Positions 13,805 through 25,959 of a stretch of DNA of 30,000 nucleotides are shown one piece after another. Positions within the stretch are counted from its first letter, which is position 1. Each line of letters starts with the position of its first letter. Source of the stretch: Trachelipus rathkii (taxonomy: Eukaryota > Arthropoda > Malacostraca > Isopoda > Trachelipodidae). The notes under the pieces are model-generated. The model saw only the letters and a list, made by a program, of their open reading frames with translations. It did no database searches and was not told where the DNA came from. The stretch is taken from positions 1 to 30,000 of the forward strand of contig JABUQX010061662.1 of assembly GCA_015478945.1 (NCBI GenBank). The letters are read 5' to 3'. A program made the translations under genes and the position numbers.

Positions 13805-14075
13805 ATTATTGTACACAGTATATTAAATATAAATATATATTATATCTCATATTATAATACTAATATATATGGATAAAAGTATAGGTATACTAGTAGTTAT
13901 ATATATTATACTATATTATATATATATATGATTATATATACTATATATATTATATTATATATTATAGTTAATACACGCTGTAAATGATATACATGATATA
14001 ATATTATATATAGTATATATATATATAGAAGTTTATATATATATAATAAGATATATTTATAAATGTAATATGAGT
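13805..14075. repeat. AT-repeat block
   Basis: Mostly imperfect TA and TATAT repeats. The 72-codon minus-strand frame across it is a Tyr/Ile run that AT repeats produce automatically and is not a gene. Confidence 0.8.
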
Positions 14076-14164
14076 AAGTATATATAGAACCTGATCCAGG
14101 TATTATAAAGCCCTTTAATGGCAAAATTAGATATTGTAATGAGAGAAAAAGACATATAATGGAA

Positions 14165-14600
14165 GTGAAGAAATATGGCCATTACTATGGTGATTGAGAC
14201 CACCGCATGTATGCGAGTGAGGATCTATAACATCTTTGTCCTGTGTATGCTTTTACCTGTACTTGTTGAGCCGCGATCGCATAACAGTACAACTCTATAA
14301 ACGCTTGCGATTCAGAAGCACGGCGTTGTGTAAAGCACAACGCGGAGCTCGTCCGGTGCGAAGTGCTGAGTATGCATGGTGGCATGCTTTATGCACATCT
14401 AAATAAAGGAACGGAGTGGAAAGACAGCTGAGCATGGTAACTGGGTCGGTCACCTGAGCGAAGGAGCTCGTTGCTTAAAAAACTGTTCATTAGATAATCT
14501 AAACTAACACCTCACTTACTATATTACTTCAACGGCAAGTATGCATCGCAGGAACTGACCTCGATCGCATCGCACTTCATTGCGTTGTGCGTCATGTTAT
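14165..14600. other. GC-rich island, possible exon or RNA remnant
   Basis: G+C is about 48% over 14221-14400 by count, far above the flanks. Both strands are open: a 66-codon minus frame (14185-14385) and a plus frame from 14221 to a TAA at 14404-14406 that has no start codon but contains the coding-like segment LYKRLRFRSTALCKAQRGAR. Overlap on both strands suggests that scarcity of stops in GC-rich DNA keeps them open. Repeated words occur: CGATCGCAT at 14274 and 14562, GCGTTGTG at 14323 and 14582, GGAGCTCGT at 14344 and 14463. I recognise no protein family, rRNA or tRNA. It may be an exon fragment, a degenerate repeat or a small structured RNA. Confidence 0.35.
14323..14343. repeat. perfect 8-bp hairpin in GC-rich island
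   Basis: GCGTTGTG (14323-14330) and CACAACGC (14336-14343) pair perfectly around the 5-base loop TAAAG. The stem has five G-C pairs, so it would be stable in RNA or cruciform DNA. Confidence 0.75.
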
Positions 14601-14837
14601 TTATGTTGTGGTGAGTGATACCTCTTTCCAGCATTCTTTCTTTCTTGTAGAAATTCTGTCTATCATCTTATCATTTTGTCATGGCGGTAGTTTAGATGCC
14701 TCTATATAATCCTCAGTGATTCAGCCTCAGTAAATTTTACGTTCATGGTTTTGATTGGGGATTTTGCTCTTCATTTGTTTTTATTTTGTTATTCCGACCC
14801 CTCCTTGAAAAAGGCAACTGCCCTTTGAATGGTGTTA

Positions 14838-14995
14838 TAATATATATATATATTTATATATATGTATATAGTATGATAATATATATATATATATATATAT
14901 AGTCGAGGTATATTATATATATAGGATAAAATATATATAGAGTAATATATATTATTAGATATAATAGATATATATATTATTGATTATTATTAACA
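14838..14995. repeat. AT microsatellite block
   Basis: Long (TA)n runs, including about 14880-14901, broken by a few G or C. It separates the two GC-rich islands of this part of the window. Confidence 0.85.
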
Positions 14996-15039
14996 TTTGT
15001 ATGTATTATTAAATTATATAGTTGGATTTGATCCGTGAT

Positions 15040-15130
15040 TAAGACGGCGAGTGATCAGGGAAGCTAGAGTCGAGAAAGTGGATGGCTCGGGGGGGTGCAC
15101 ACTTCAATCATGGAAGTGTGTGTGTTATTG
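15040..15130. repeat. GC-richer island with perfect 8-bp hairpin
   Basis: A G-rich stretch including seven consecutive G (15089-15095) lies just before CACACTTC (15098-15105), which pairs perfectly with GAAGTGTG (15113-15120) around the 7-base loop AATCATG. It resembles the 14.3 kb hairpin in stem length but not in sequence. No gene is recognised. Confidence 0.6.
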
Positions 15131-15780
15131 GTTATTTCGATATTTATTTTGAACTGCCAGTCAGGCATACTTACCAAAGTATTGATGATTTATGTTCCAT
15201 CAAATTCAATCTATTATTATTGATATAAATTAAATTATTAATTATTCATTGTATGAAGTTAGTATCATATTTTATTGATTGATATATAAATATTCAGTAA
15301 ATGTTATAGAGAGAGTGGTGATTAATGAAATATAGATTAATATAGTATTGTGTTAATTAAGATATTAAATACTTGTGCCGTCCGAGCATTCAAGACCATC
15401 AAGTAATAAAGAATTGATAACTCGAACCTTTAAGCATCTCATGGAGTATGCTATAGACTAATATTGGGAGCATTACTATAGAGTATGAGTAGGCATTTAC
15501 ATAAGTTAGAGCTATATATCAAAATATGAGTTATGAGTGTTAATTATAGTTATCTGTGTTGTTGATGTAAGATGAGTACAGTATGATATTATGTATATAG
15601 TAATAGTATCTAGATGTGAGATGATAATGCTTATATATGTCAATTATAGTATGATGTGATAATATATAAGTTCATAGGTGAATATTGTGATAGTATATTA
15701 GTAAGTATTTATAGTGTATATAGTGTGTAGTAGTTATTAAGTGATTGATGATATTGACTATATAATCTGTAGCTAATAAG
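15131..15780. other. G/T-biased non-coding DNA
   Basis: The plus strand is rich in T, A and G with very little C, especially 15520-15780 (many AGT, GTA and TGAT words). No useful open frame is present. Confidence 0.55.
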
Positions 15781-15784
15781 TAGA

Positions 15785-16080
15785 GTAGATATATATGATT
15801 ATTATATTATATATATTATATAATGATTATATATTAGACCAGTATTAATATAGTATATTAATTATATTATATTAATGATAAGTATATATATATATTATAT
15901 AGTATATATATTATATAGTATTATATAATATTTATATATATATATTATGATATATCATATTGAGTATTATATATATTATATTTATATTATATATATTATA
16001 TAATATCATATTATATTAAATATAATTAATAATTTAATATATAATTATATATATATATAATATTATTATATATATATAAT
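15785..16080. repeat. AT-repeat block
   Basis: Imperfect TATAT and ATTATA repeats with almost no G or C. There is no coding content. Confidence 0.85.
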
Positions 16081-16265
16081 AGGCTTATATGAAAAACTGG
16101 AACTCATATTTAGAACATCTAGCACTGTGTGATAATATTAATCAAATTACTGATTTACCTTATAAGTACTATATTATATAATAACCTATAGTCATAGTAT
16201 GACCGATATATATAACTCAGTACAAAAAACATATGCGTCCAAGACATAAATACAAATAAAGAGGA

Positions 16266-16315
16266 CTGAACTACTGAGTTCAGCACTGGGATACAATATA
16301 ATTCAGATCTGAATT
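16266..16315. repeat. hairpin followed by a 16-bp perfect palindrome
   Basis: CTGAAC (16266-16271) pairs with GTTCAG (16278-16283). Seventeen bases on, AATTCAGATCTGAATT (16300-16315) is a perfect palindrome. Both share the words TTCAG and CTGAA, so the pair may be related binding sites. Equally they may be chance. Confidence 0.55.
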
Positions 16316-17044
16316 GCATTATTATATAAATTTATATATTATCTCACACTATTGAGTAATCAAAATTAAATAGTCTTTAAGTGATGATAGAAGTTTTTTT
16401 AAAAGAAGTGAAGGAAGAACAGTGAAACTAATTAATAAATACATAAACGGAATTGGCAAAATAAATCCCCGCAACATCCAGCTCAGTATACTATAGAAAT
16501 TCTAAAGAAGAAGAAGGTAGTATCCATATAATTGACCCATGAAACCAAAGGTATAAGTTGTCGATAAAAAAATAGGGATTAGTGATATTACTACAAATAA
16601 CGTTAGAATGACGCATACCTAGATATTTAGGCGCAACACCTTAACATATACGAATAGGTTGCATTATATATAAATAATTTAGGGGTATGCTATGAAAAAT
16701 ATATATTATTGCCATATCAATAAAATAGAAGGTTTGACTATAAATAATGGGTTCCAAAATAAAATAGAAGGCATCTAAAGTGGTCCACAATTCGTCGCTT
16801 ACAAGAGTAATATAATACATTATGGTATTGGATACACAGAAACTATTCTTGGCTCTATAATCTTGTAAAAAAAGTAATGTAAAAACACTATTTACTTCTA
16901 TTTGTGTACTGTGCAAACTATCACTAACGAAAGAATAGTCATATTACATTATCAAAAATGATCAATGATATGCACTTGCTAAAGAATCATGGCGCCTAGA
17001 AAGATAACCTCAGTATATATTAATCAATTATATTCAAGATGGTC

Positions 17045-17062
17045 AAGAGGCTCATGCCTCTT
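17045..17062. repeat. perfect 7-bp hairpin
   Basis: AAGAGGC and GCCTCTT pair perfectly around the 4-base loop TCAT. The stem is GC-richer than its surroundings and no T run follows. Confidence 0.65.
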
Positions 17063-17454
17063 CCGAAAAACTGTATAGAGCAACATATATGACCATAACA
17101 CATACTCCATTACAGTCATATATTATAATGATTTACTAACAAAAGTAATTATTTTCCCCATTTAGGATGTCGTTTGCAAGTCTGTTATAATAATAACAAA
17201 TTAATAATAAGAGATTTACAGACAGTTTAGCTTGTTTTTTTCGTGACGTGATCAATTGTTTTGTATCTTCAGAAGTAATCTAATGTATTATTGCGCCTCG
17301 TTGAAAATTGGTCTAATATCTTCTGAATTGCAACAAAAATAGCATATAGGTACACATATATTATTACCAATTTAATTAGTTTTCATTGATTCAATACTTT
17401 ATTTAATACCTTATCGTTATCTCGCAATGTTAAGTTTAACTTCAATTAAAATTA

Positions 17455-18185
17455 TACTGCATATAACTAATTATTTATTTTATATTATTATTTTTATATA
17501 TTATTATCTATTATTTCATTATGAATATTAACATTGGCTGTATTAGAATAACAAAGTTATATATTATAATTATAATTTTATTATTTTTATATTATATATA
17601 TTATTAATTATTTTATTATTAGTTTATATATATTATTATTATAATATTATTAATCTATTAATATTATTAATATTATTATTATTATAGCTGTTATAATTAT
17701 TATATATATTATATATTATAATTAGTTATATTTAATTATTTATATTATATTTATTATAATTAATTTAATATTATTATATAAAATTAATTATATTATTATA
17801 ATTATTATAACTAATATAAATTAATTAATTAATTATATAATTATTATGATAATTCTTAGAGAGTAGCACTGTAGTATAAGAGTATATATAATTCTTTATT
17901 ATATTTTTTATTAATATAAAATTATATTAATCAATTAATAATTTAAATATTAAATAATTTAATAATTATAATTAATTATAATTAATATATTAGTATTAAT
18001 TATAATTATATTTAGTTATATATATTATATTAGATAATAATAATAATAGTTTTAGTAGTTATATATTAATTAGTAAATTATAAGTAAATAGTAATAAATA
18101 TAATATAAATAGATATAGTTAAATATAAGTTAGGTATTTATTAAAAGTATAAATATAATACAGATAGTATATACTAAGAATGTTC
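17455..18185. repeat. A/T block
   Basis: Imperfect TTA, TAT and TTAATT repeats; most 60-base lines hold only one to four G or C. A short break with normal composition occurs near 17521-17560 and 17855-17885. No genes. Confidence 0.75.
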
Positions 18186-19054
18186 GTTATAAGATTATTT
18201 ATGGGATTTAAAGTATATAATATATAATTCTGCTATTATTAACATTAGACTATATCAGATAGTACTATGGGGTTTTTAATTTAATATTCTATGCTCTTAC
18301 CACTAAAATTTCAAATAGTTCCTCCTTCTAATATTTAAAAAACAGAAAGTATATTTTAAAGCTCTTAAATCGGTGTTGCAATCGTCCAAGCAAATGATGA
18401 AAATTGAAATATTGAATTTATGCAAATGATACTTTAGATGATCATCGATGATTATAAATATAAAAGTAATAAACTAGGAACAACATTCTCAATTACAAGA
18501 TAACATATGTTGCTAATCTTATGTTTTAGCATTCTATATATAATTTTATTTTTTATTTTATTTTTTGTAAAATTTCGATTAGTATTTTTGTGCTTATTAA
18601 TTAGTTAGTTATTCATTGACTCAGCAAATACTAAAGCCTACACCAGGATCTTCTTGAGAGGCTAGGGGGACATAGACCGTAATATCTATAAAGTGCGGGG
18701 CATTGGAAATCAACTCTAGAAGCCATCATGCTTATTTAATCTATTCTTAATTAATTTAATACAAAAAAATAATGGAAATCTAGAGAAATATACTAATAAC
18801 TATGTCATAAAATAATCTTCTCTGAGAAGAACATGTTCAGCTTCCATAAAAGCTCTAAAATTTATATAGAAGATCAATTGCTTATAAACTATATACTGTA
18901 ACAGTATAATATATATACTAGTTAATTATTAGAAATATAATTTGATATATACAGTACTAATAGAGTATTATAGAATATATATTATTATGCAATGCAAATT
19001 ACTAATAACTTAAATATTGTAAGTATATGTTAAATGGATGATTTAGTGAGGGAT
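18186..19054. other. AT-rich non-coding DNA
   Basis: Nothing coding. A slightly GC-richer patch lies at about 18635-18730, including AGGCTAGGGGGAC near 18659. Otherwise A/T filler between two AT blocks. Confidence 0.55.
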
Positions 19055-19702
19055 CAATAACATATAATATATATAATATATATAATATAATATATATAAT
19101 AATATTAATATTAATATAATTATAATTATATTATATAATTATATATAATTAAATATATCTATATATTACTATATATAAATTATATTATTAAATAAATATA
19201 TATAATATATATAAATCGAGTATATATCGTCTAAACATATGTAACATAAACTATTACTCATGGAAAAGGTACTACTCTTAATTAAGTTTACTATATATAA
19301 TATCTATATATTATTTAATTATATATATATAACAATTATATTATAAATTATAATATATATATATATTAATATAATTAATATTATATATATACAATTATTA
19401 TTACTATATATATCTTAATTAATATCTTATTGTATTAATTATTATATAATAATATAATATTCATATATATATATATATATATTAAATATATATATATAAT
19501 ATATATATTAATAATAATATATAATATATATATATATATATATAATATTAATTAACTATATATATATAAATATACTAAGATATTATATATTATATCCATT
19601 AAATATATATTAATATAAATAATAAGTACAATATATTTAATAGAAAATAAATGAAATTAATTATATATATAATATATATTATTATTTATACTACAATATA
19701 TC

Positions 19703-19733
<31 letters not shown>

Positions 19734-20436
19734 CCTATATTCATAATATTATATTATTAATATATCTATATAATCACAATATTATATATAATATATATAC
19801 AATTAATAAAATTATTTTATATAATATATTATAATATATATATAATTATATTATACATATATTATATTACATATACTTACTAATATAAATATATAATATT
19901 AATAATATTATATTATATAATTACTTATATATATATTTTATATAAATATCATTATTATTAATAATATATATATTATTAATAATAAATATATAATTTATAT
20001 ATATATAATTAATTATATATTATTTATATTATATATAATATATTATATTATAATAATATATATTATATATATAATATACATTACAATTAATAAAATATAT
20101 CATATATATATTATATATAAGTTAGATACTAATTATAAGCGTGTTACTCAAGGTAAGCGTAAAAATCAATAATAAAAATTGTTAATTCAATTATATATTA
20201 TATATATATTATATTAAGATAATTTATTAATAGTAATATTTACTATAAAAATACTATGGTAGTATAAATATAAAACTTACCTATTAGAGTCTAGAACATC
20301 GGTATATAATTAATATTAAAAAGATATATTAATAAGCTAACTATAATTAAACTAATAACTTATATAATAATTAAACGAGTCAATACACTATATATAATAC
20401 CTATATATATATATATTTATATATATAATATTATAT

Positions 20437-20470
<34 letters not shown>

Positions 20471-20780
20471 ATATAATATCTATATAAAATATAAATCTAT
20501 TAAATAAAACTATATATTATGTATATAAATATACTATATAATATATTTAATTAAATATATAATATATATTAATTATAAATATATATATATATATTAAATA
20601 TAAATAATTATTATATATTATATACTATATAAATATTATCACAATATAATTATATATTATTATATATATATTGATATTATTTAATATAATATTAATATAT
20701 AATATATATATAAATATATATTATTATAATATAATATATATTATATATAAATCTATAATTATATATATTATATATATTAT
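19055..20780. repeat. large near-pure A/T block, centromere- or origin-like
   Basis: By line count there are about 34 G or C in 780 bases (19321-20100) and about 11 in 360 bases (20401-20760), so 95-97% A+T. It is made of irregular TA, TAA and TTAA strings and not of a fixed satellite unit. Breaks of ordinary composition occur at about 19215-19300 and 20130-20400. Several protists are known to have kilobase-scale, more than 95% A+T centromeric cores, and AT-rich tracts can also act as replication origins or matrix-attachment regions. Here that is inference from composition only. Confidence 0.75.
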
Positions 20781-20798
20781 CATAAAATATATACCAAA

Positions 20799-20843
20799 TT
20801 AAAACAGATCTATTTACTTAATCCATTCTATAATCTGTTTTAA
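20799..20843. repeat. 11-bp perfect inverted repeat at the edge of the AT block
   Basis: TTAAAACAGAT (20799-20809) and ATCTGTTTTAA (20833-20843) are exact reverse complements with a 23-base spacer. They sit just outside the right end of the long AT block. This could be a hairpin or a protein-binding dyad. It is too small to be a foldback transposon by itself. Confidence 0.65.
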
Positions 20844-21839
20844 ATATGAAAACTATTCGTAGAATTAATTAAAAATATCTATTATTATATATAATTTGCT
20901 GGGACCTGAGAGATAGCACCTTATTACAGGTGAGTGTGAGTAATATATATATATATTTGACATAGTATCTATATATATTAGTATAGCTTAAAATTATCTT
21001 ATGGAACAAATAAAAATATCTAAATATTATAGTATTGATGATTATAATCCACAATTGAATCATTATAATGTATCTTCATAAAAAAATATTGTATATATAG
21101 TAAGTAGGTCATACCTTATATAATACTATATACCCGAAGGTAAGTACCGCTTACTATAGCACTACTTATATTTATGATATACCTACTATATATTGTGAAG
21201 CTTCTCACTCACTAATTCACGGGGGAGTTGGTATATTAACTAACTAGTCTCCCAATTAGTATTGAGCAATAAATATTGATGAATGGAAATGTAGGGATAG
21301 ATAAAGTCTTTACTACACTATTCATACACTAGTTAAAAGAAAACTAGAAACATACAATGATCAAGTTGTTTATTTAATGATATATATATTAATTATTATT
21401 ACATTATACTATTATATAAGCGATTAATTAATATATATTATATAATAGAATTTAATTCACCTAGAATAGAGGAATCGAATTAATTACCAGTCGTTAAAAA
21501 CGATCTTTAATTATTAACATATAGGACATCTCCAGACTATTGCTATCGGGTGTATTTACTGTACATTATACCTACTAGTATTTCTAGTTCATACGTAGGG
21601 GGAGTACTTACCACACTTTTGGCACTCATTTGTACTAAATCTGATAATCAACTTTAATTTGTAATTGAATGAAACCTCTTACTAAATGTGCGTAGTTTGT
21701 GGGGGATCTATATTTACTCTTATCTCATATTTTATTCGCTAAACTTTTATTGTACCAATATATTCTAATATGCAAATGAACTGTGTTACATCAGTAGTAA
21801 TAACGATCACTATTAGGTTATGTCAAATTTATATTATAA
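20844..21839. other. AT-rich non-coding DNA
   Basis: No gene is supportable. Small GC-richer words occur: a GTAAG/CTTAC hairpin at 21140-21154, and two GGGGGAGT sites near 21223 and 21602. AT microsatellite pieces recur near 20943 and 21381. Confidence 0.55.
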
Positions 21840-22658
21840 TAAAAATATCTTAGTAATAGGAGTGTATCGAATAAGTGTGCGAAAGTTGCGCTAGGCAGGC
21901 ATTGCATTTTTAACATCTTATTTATGTCTCTGAGTATTATGTATTTTCTATACTAATATAGTATTATTTCATCAAAGTAATTTCCTTCTAAATAGTATTG
22001 TTGATATTTGATTATGTGCTGCAGTTACTTATTCTAATACTGTTGTGATTTGATGTGTGTATCTTTTATCACTCTCGTTCTCTTACGTTATTATTTATAC
22101 TTCTGGTATGAGCTAACCTGTTTACTCGTAGTTGTGGTGTGGGTTGAGTTATTAAATATAGGGCGATTCGTATTACGTTATACACAAAGGATAGAGATGA
22201 GTTTTTCTGCTAATCTAATTCACGGTTTGTTAAATAACCTATTGTTTTTGTACTATCATTGCAGAGAGTAGGTTTATGCAGGTTTAGTGTGTCTTTTCTA
22301 TGGATAGTTATAATGTTGTTAGTGTGCAAGTATGCGATTTGACATTGGGTCTTCGCTTATAAGATCTCACTTCACGTAAAGGAATATCGTACTGGTTTGT
22401 ATTAGAGCAAGCATCGTGTGTATACGAGAGTGTGAATCATACCTGTTGTATGTTTATTGTTATGTAGTTATATATGAGTGTTGTAGATTGTTTTGTCGAG
22501 AGTAGGATTGATGTTTATTTGGTGAGTGTTAATAATGCTAATGCTCAAGCGATGTTGGTGACTGTTGTCATTTGATTATATTATCATCCTTGAGTGCGAC
22601 AGATTTGTGGATTGCGTTAGCGGTGTTATAGCAGCTATTATTATGGTTGTATGGTGGT

Positions 22659-22680
22659 TAAGGTAGCCTTCGGTATCTTA
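22659..22680 (+). other. hairpin with TTCG tetraloop
   Basis: TAAGGTA pairs with TATCTTA (one G-T wobble). A C-G pair then closes TTCG, with a 2-base bulge (GC). In RNA, C(UUCG)G is a known extra-stable tetraloop. It lies in the G/T-rich domain, so if RNA is made from this strand the hairpin could be real structure. Confidence 0.45.
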
Positions 22681-23095
22681 GAGCGTAGCTTATTCGTAGG
22701 CGAGTGATTTATTTAATGTATCCAATTGGCTGAGTATGGATGATCTCCGGGTTGGATTACGTCAATAGCTGGGAATATGGCTTATATCATCCTGTCGCCT
22801 CTGGGAGTTCTGATACTGACTTATGCAGGATCTATATGGGTTCGGACCGCTTGCTCTCACGGGTGTAGTGCTGTTTTTATCACTCACGTTCTCCTCATTG
22901 AGGATTACTTACCATCTAGGCTCGTGGCATGCGGTTGGACGTTTAGCGGGATGACTTAGTCACTTAACGTGGGCTGATTACTTTAGTTGGATGGTGTTAT
23001 TAGCGCTAGATAGGCTCTCTTCAAGGTGGTAATAGATAGGGAGTATTTCGCCTTCATTAGGTACCAGTTAAAAGCGGTTATTGTACCCAGACAAC

Positions 23096-23119
23096 GTGGT
23101 CATGTAGTCCACATACCAC
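23096..23119. repeat. 9-bp hairpin with one bulge
   Basis: GTGGT plus ATGT (23096-23100 and 23102-23105) pair with ACATACCAC (23111-23119), leaving one bulged C and a 5-base loop AGTCC. It marks the right end of the GC-richer stretch. Confidence 0.6.
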
Positions 23120-23120
23120 T

Positions 23121-25903
23121 AAACCGGACGACATAGGGAAAGTTTAAGTTAAAAGTTAATGGAGAGGGTGAAATAGAATTCAATAGGTTCATACCGGACA
23201 AATAACTACTCCTTTCACTGTATTATCTTGTATAGGATTTTTAATTATATTATACCATTAGATGCTTAAATATTCTACTATATTACCTAGGTATATAGTA
23301 CCTGGAATTATTCCCATGCTACTTTTATATATTTATATTATGGATTCTATTTTCTAATCACACTTAACATAAATGATTCATAGGAGTTTATTTTTATAGT
23401 GGACTAAAAAAGTATCTATATGATTTTTACATTTACCTTTAATATAATATATAGTAAAATAAGGCAAATCGAGGAACATAAATAATGATATTGCAATCAC
23501 ATTACAAATCTGTGATTGGCAAGCTACATAAGAGGCTCTCTTTGGGTAGTGTTTATAATCCATAACAAAGTTCATTACGATGCACGAATAGTAAGTTAAC
23601 AATTAGATAGATTCGGTCAATGAGATTAATTGACAACTGAGAAATGATACTGATAAGATTTGGTTAATTATGATTGATATATGTTACTTAGATCATGGTC
23701 TATTGACTAAACTTATTGTGATATCAATGTCAAACTTTGCTCAATATATAATATATGTGCTCAATCGTTTCACTTTACTCATAGCTTGATATCGTAGACA
23801 CATCAGTACACACTGATCATGATATGGAGTTGAAAGTAACGCACATCTCACCTCATCTACATCTTCAAATCTGACCACCCCTCTCGGGGATGCTCTCTAA
23901 CCATTACAGTTATACAAGCTTTCGTCTAGAGTCTATAATTTGACAATTAAATAGTTTAATGCTTTATAACATACTGTATACACATGAAAGTATAGGATCT
24001 CATCCCTTTATCAGCACTACGTTACAGGATTTGAGTCACACATCTAGTCGTGACATGCTTCTTATTTATTGAATTTCTTTTATATTTTCATTCACTAAAC
24101 TTATGATTGACTCTCTAAGCTGTTTCAAGAGAGTATGTGTAGCTATCACACTCTTCGAGAGTAAGCGTGTAGGGTTTCATCGCTATGTTACAATATACCT
24201 ATTCTACCAATCCTTCTAGACTCTAGAACAGCTATATATGTAATAGTAAATGAATGAACTGGAAAACCTCATACTAGAGAAATTAGAAAGAAACAACTTA
24301 TAAACATTCTAGATCTCTGTATACGTATGTATCATCTATCTTCATAACTACATCTTACAGATCCTCCAATTCACTGTATAAGAAAATAGTATCTACCAGT
24401 ATTTTGTGATTAATGCACTATAATTTTCTAACTAATTTCTTTATTAACATACTTTCAGATCTTACTCTCATTCTTACTTCATATTTCTGTCTAAATGATC
24501 AGGAAATCTACAGAACACTACAATATAATCGATTCTTTTTATTCAATTTCATTATCGTTATCATCGATGCAATTAACTTCTGACCTTCACCGTAACTTAG
24601 TATATACATCCAAATCTGCATTTCATCAAAACGTTGAAACTTAACGACTAATCATTAACATAATGCTATAAAATTCCATTGGTTTAACGGATGTTAAGGA
24701 AACTGATAAGAAAATCCTATTATCTCTTCTACTAACATGCTCTAATCTATTGCTAATATGATTCTACATAATCTATCTTCAATAAATGCATCTTGTGAGA
24801 CGTTACTCACATCCATTTGAAGTAATCGACATGTCTTCATGACAGTCTTTAACTAGAATGCTGCTGTAAGGTGGGTGTGAATATACATTATTTACTATGT
24901 GTATAACCATAGTTAGACAAATGAGTTAGTACTCTATGAGAACGTATTGTTTAACACCAATCACTGACTCCTCTCTAGTGTGTATTATTTATTAATGACA
25001 TATCTCTAATTCTCACTCCAAAATGTTTGTTGGTTAATTTTTCGCGTTTACCAGTTATTATATACATATTAATTTTTATTTTATATTATAGATGAAATAG
25101 AAGGCTACGAGATGAGAAAATTAGATTATAGTCTCTTCGCGTGAATGCTAAGAGCAATGTACTCATATTACATATAACATGCTTAACACATATTTAAATT
25201 ATACTATTGATCATTTACTTCCATACCGTTGGCTAGTATGAACATATTTTATATCTCTGAGTGCTTTTTTAAAAAAATTATAATCATATTTCCAAAATTT
25301 TTATTTATTTTTCTCCAGTAATATTCAATTTTTGACTTTTTTTTAGAAAATATCAATATACTTGCGCATCTTAATTAATTTAATTTCATTATGATTCGAA
25401 GACTGTTCATTTAATGGACTCTATACGAATCTATACAATATGTTCCAAAAATCTAAGACTAAAAATAAATCAAATAAGCTCTTTAATCTTAATAAACAAT
25501 AACTACCATATCATCACTACTTATCTCAAACTATATTATAAACTCTCTCTCAATAGATCATATATTAATCAATGGCAAGATAATACATTAATTATCATTA
25601 AGATTATTTCTTTATAACGGTTACTTATTTTAAAGGTTGCAACTTATTTGGATATCGATTCCAGATTTTTGATAAACGTGCAACTCCAATTGCCTCAGTG
25701 ACGAATCTTTACACAGATAATTATTATATGAGCCACGTAAACACGCTTACTTAGTCAAATCCATATTCATTACTAGTAATAAATGTAAAAAAAAACTAAA
25801 ACACGTCCGGAGAATTAATCAGTATTTGCCCTCTTGTCTTATATTCGAAAAATAACTATTTGACTCTAACCTCTCAAACAAATAACATAGCGTTACTTAT
25901 ATA
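23121..25903. other. C/A/T-biased non-coding DNA
   Basis: The plus strand flips to low G over about 23.75-24.7 kb. No gene is supportable. The palindrome TACCTAGGTA is at 23284-23293 and a short CCCC-TCTC-GGGG hairpin lies near 23880. A hairpin at 24150-24162 pairs ACTCT with AGAGT. Frames at 23378-23602 (minus) and 25414-25617 (plus) are of chance length and composition. Confidence 0.55.
24784..24818. repeat. two-part hairpin
   Basis: An inner stem TGTGAG/CTCACA (24794-24799 with 24806-24811, loop ACGTTA) is continued by an outer stem AAATG/CATTT (24784-24788 with 24814-24818) across a small internal loop. Confidence 0.5.
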
Positions 25904-25923
25904 CTTAGGACCAGAATCCTAAG
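25904..25923. repeat. perfect 7-bp hairpin
   Basis: CTTAGGA (25904-25910) and TCCTAAG (25917-25923) pair around the loop CCAGAA. It lies just upstream of the GC-rich island. Confidence 0.65.
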
Positions 25924-25959
25924 CCAGACGTTCATCTCAATACATGCCTTCTCACTATG

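Larger units (their letters stand above)
16081..17454. other. A/C-leaning non-coding DNA with dyads
   Basis: Composition flips to A/C-leaning on the plus strand compared with the preceding G/T stretch. The 91-codon minus-strand frame at 16641-16916 is the longest start-containing open frame in the window. It has no recognisable domain and sits on the T/G-rich strand, where stops are fewer. I do not call it a gene. Confidence 0.5.
21840..23120. other. strongly G/T-biased domain, GC-richer at its right end
   Basis: In the 60 bases from 22441 there are 30 T, 15 G, 12 A and only 3 C. From about 22560 G and C rise together. A 60-codon plus frame (22777-22959), an overlapping plus frame (MQDLYGFGPLALTGVVLFLS and about 23 more codons) and a minus frame with a hydrophilic reading over the same bases are all open. 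They cannot all be real and none matches a family I recognise. A typical-looking splice acceptor (pyrimidines then CAG) occurs near 22240-22265. It may be an exon, a structured RNA, or a compositional oddity. Confidence 0.35.

Noticed and set aside
13906..14124. 72-codon minus frame rich in Tyr and Ile
   Set aside because: Direct translation of TA repeats.
16641..16916. 91-codon minus frame, the longest with a start codon
   Set aside because: No domain, no codon bias, and it lies on the strand with fewer stops owing to skew. One frame of this length in 30 kb is unsurprising.
22787..22959. Membrane-like reading (FGPLALTGVVLFLSLTF) resembling a mitochondrial protein fragment
   Set aside because: Only about 43 codons, competing frames are open on both strands, and no conserved residues of cytochrome b or cytochrome oxidase subunits could be matched. 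Not enough for a mitochondrial insertion call.
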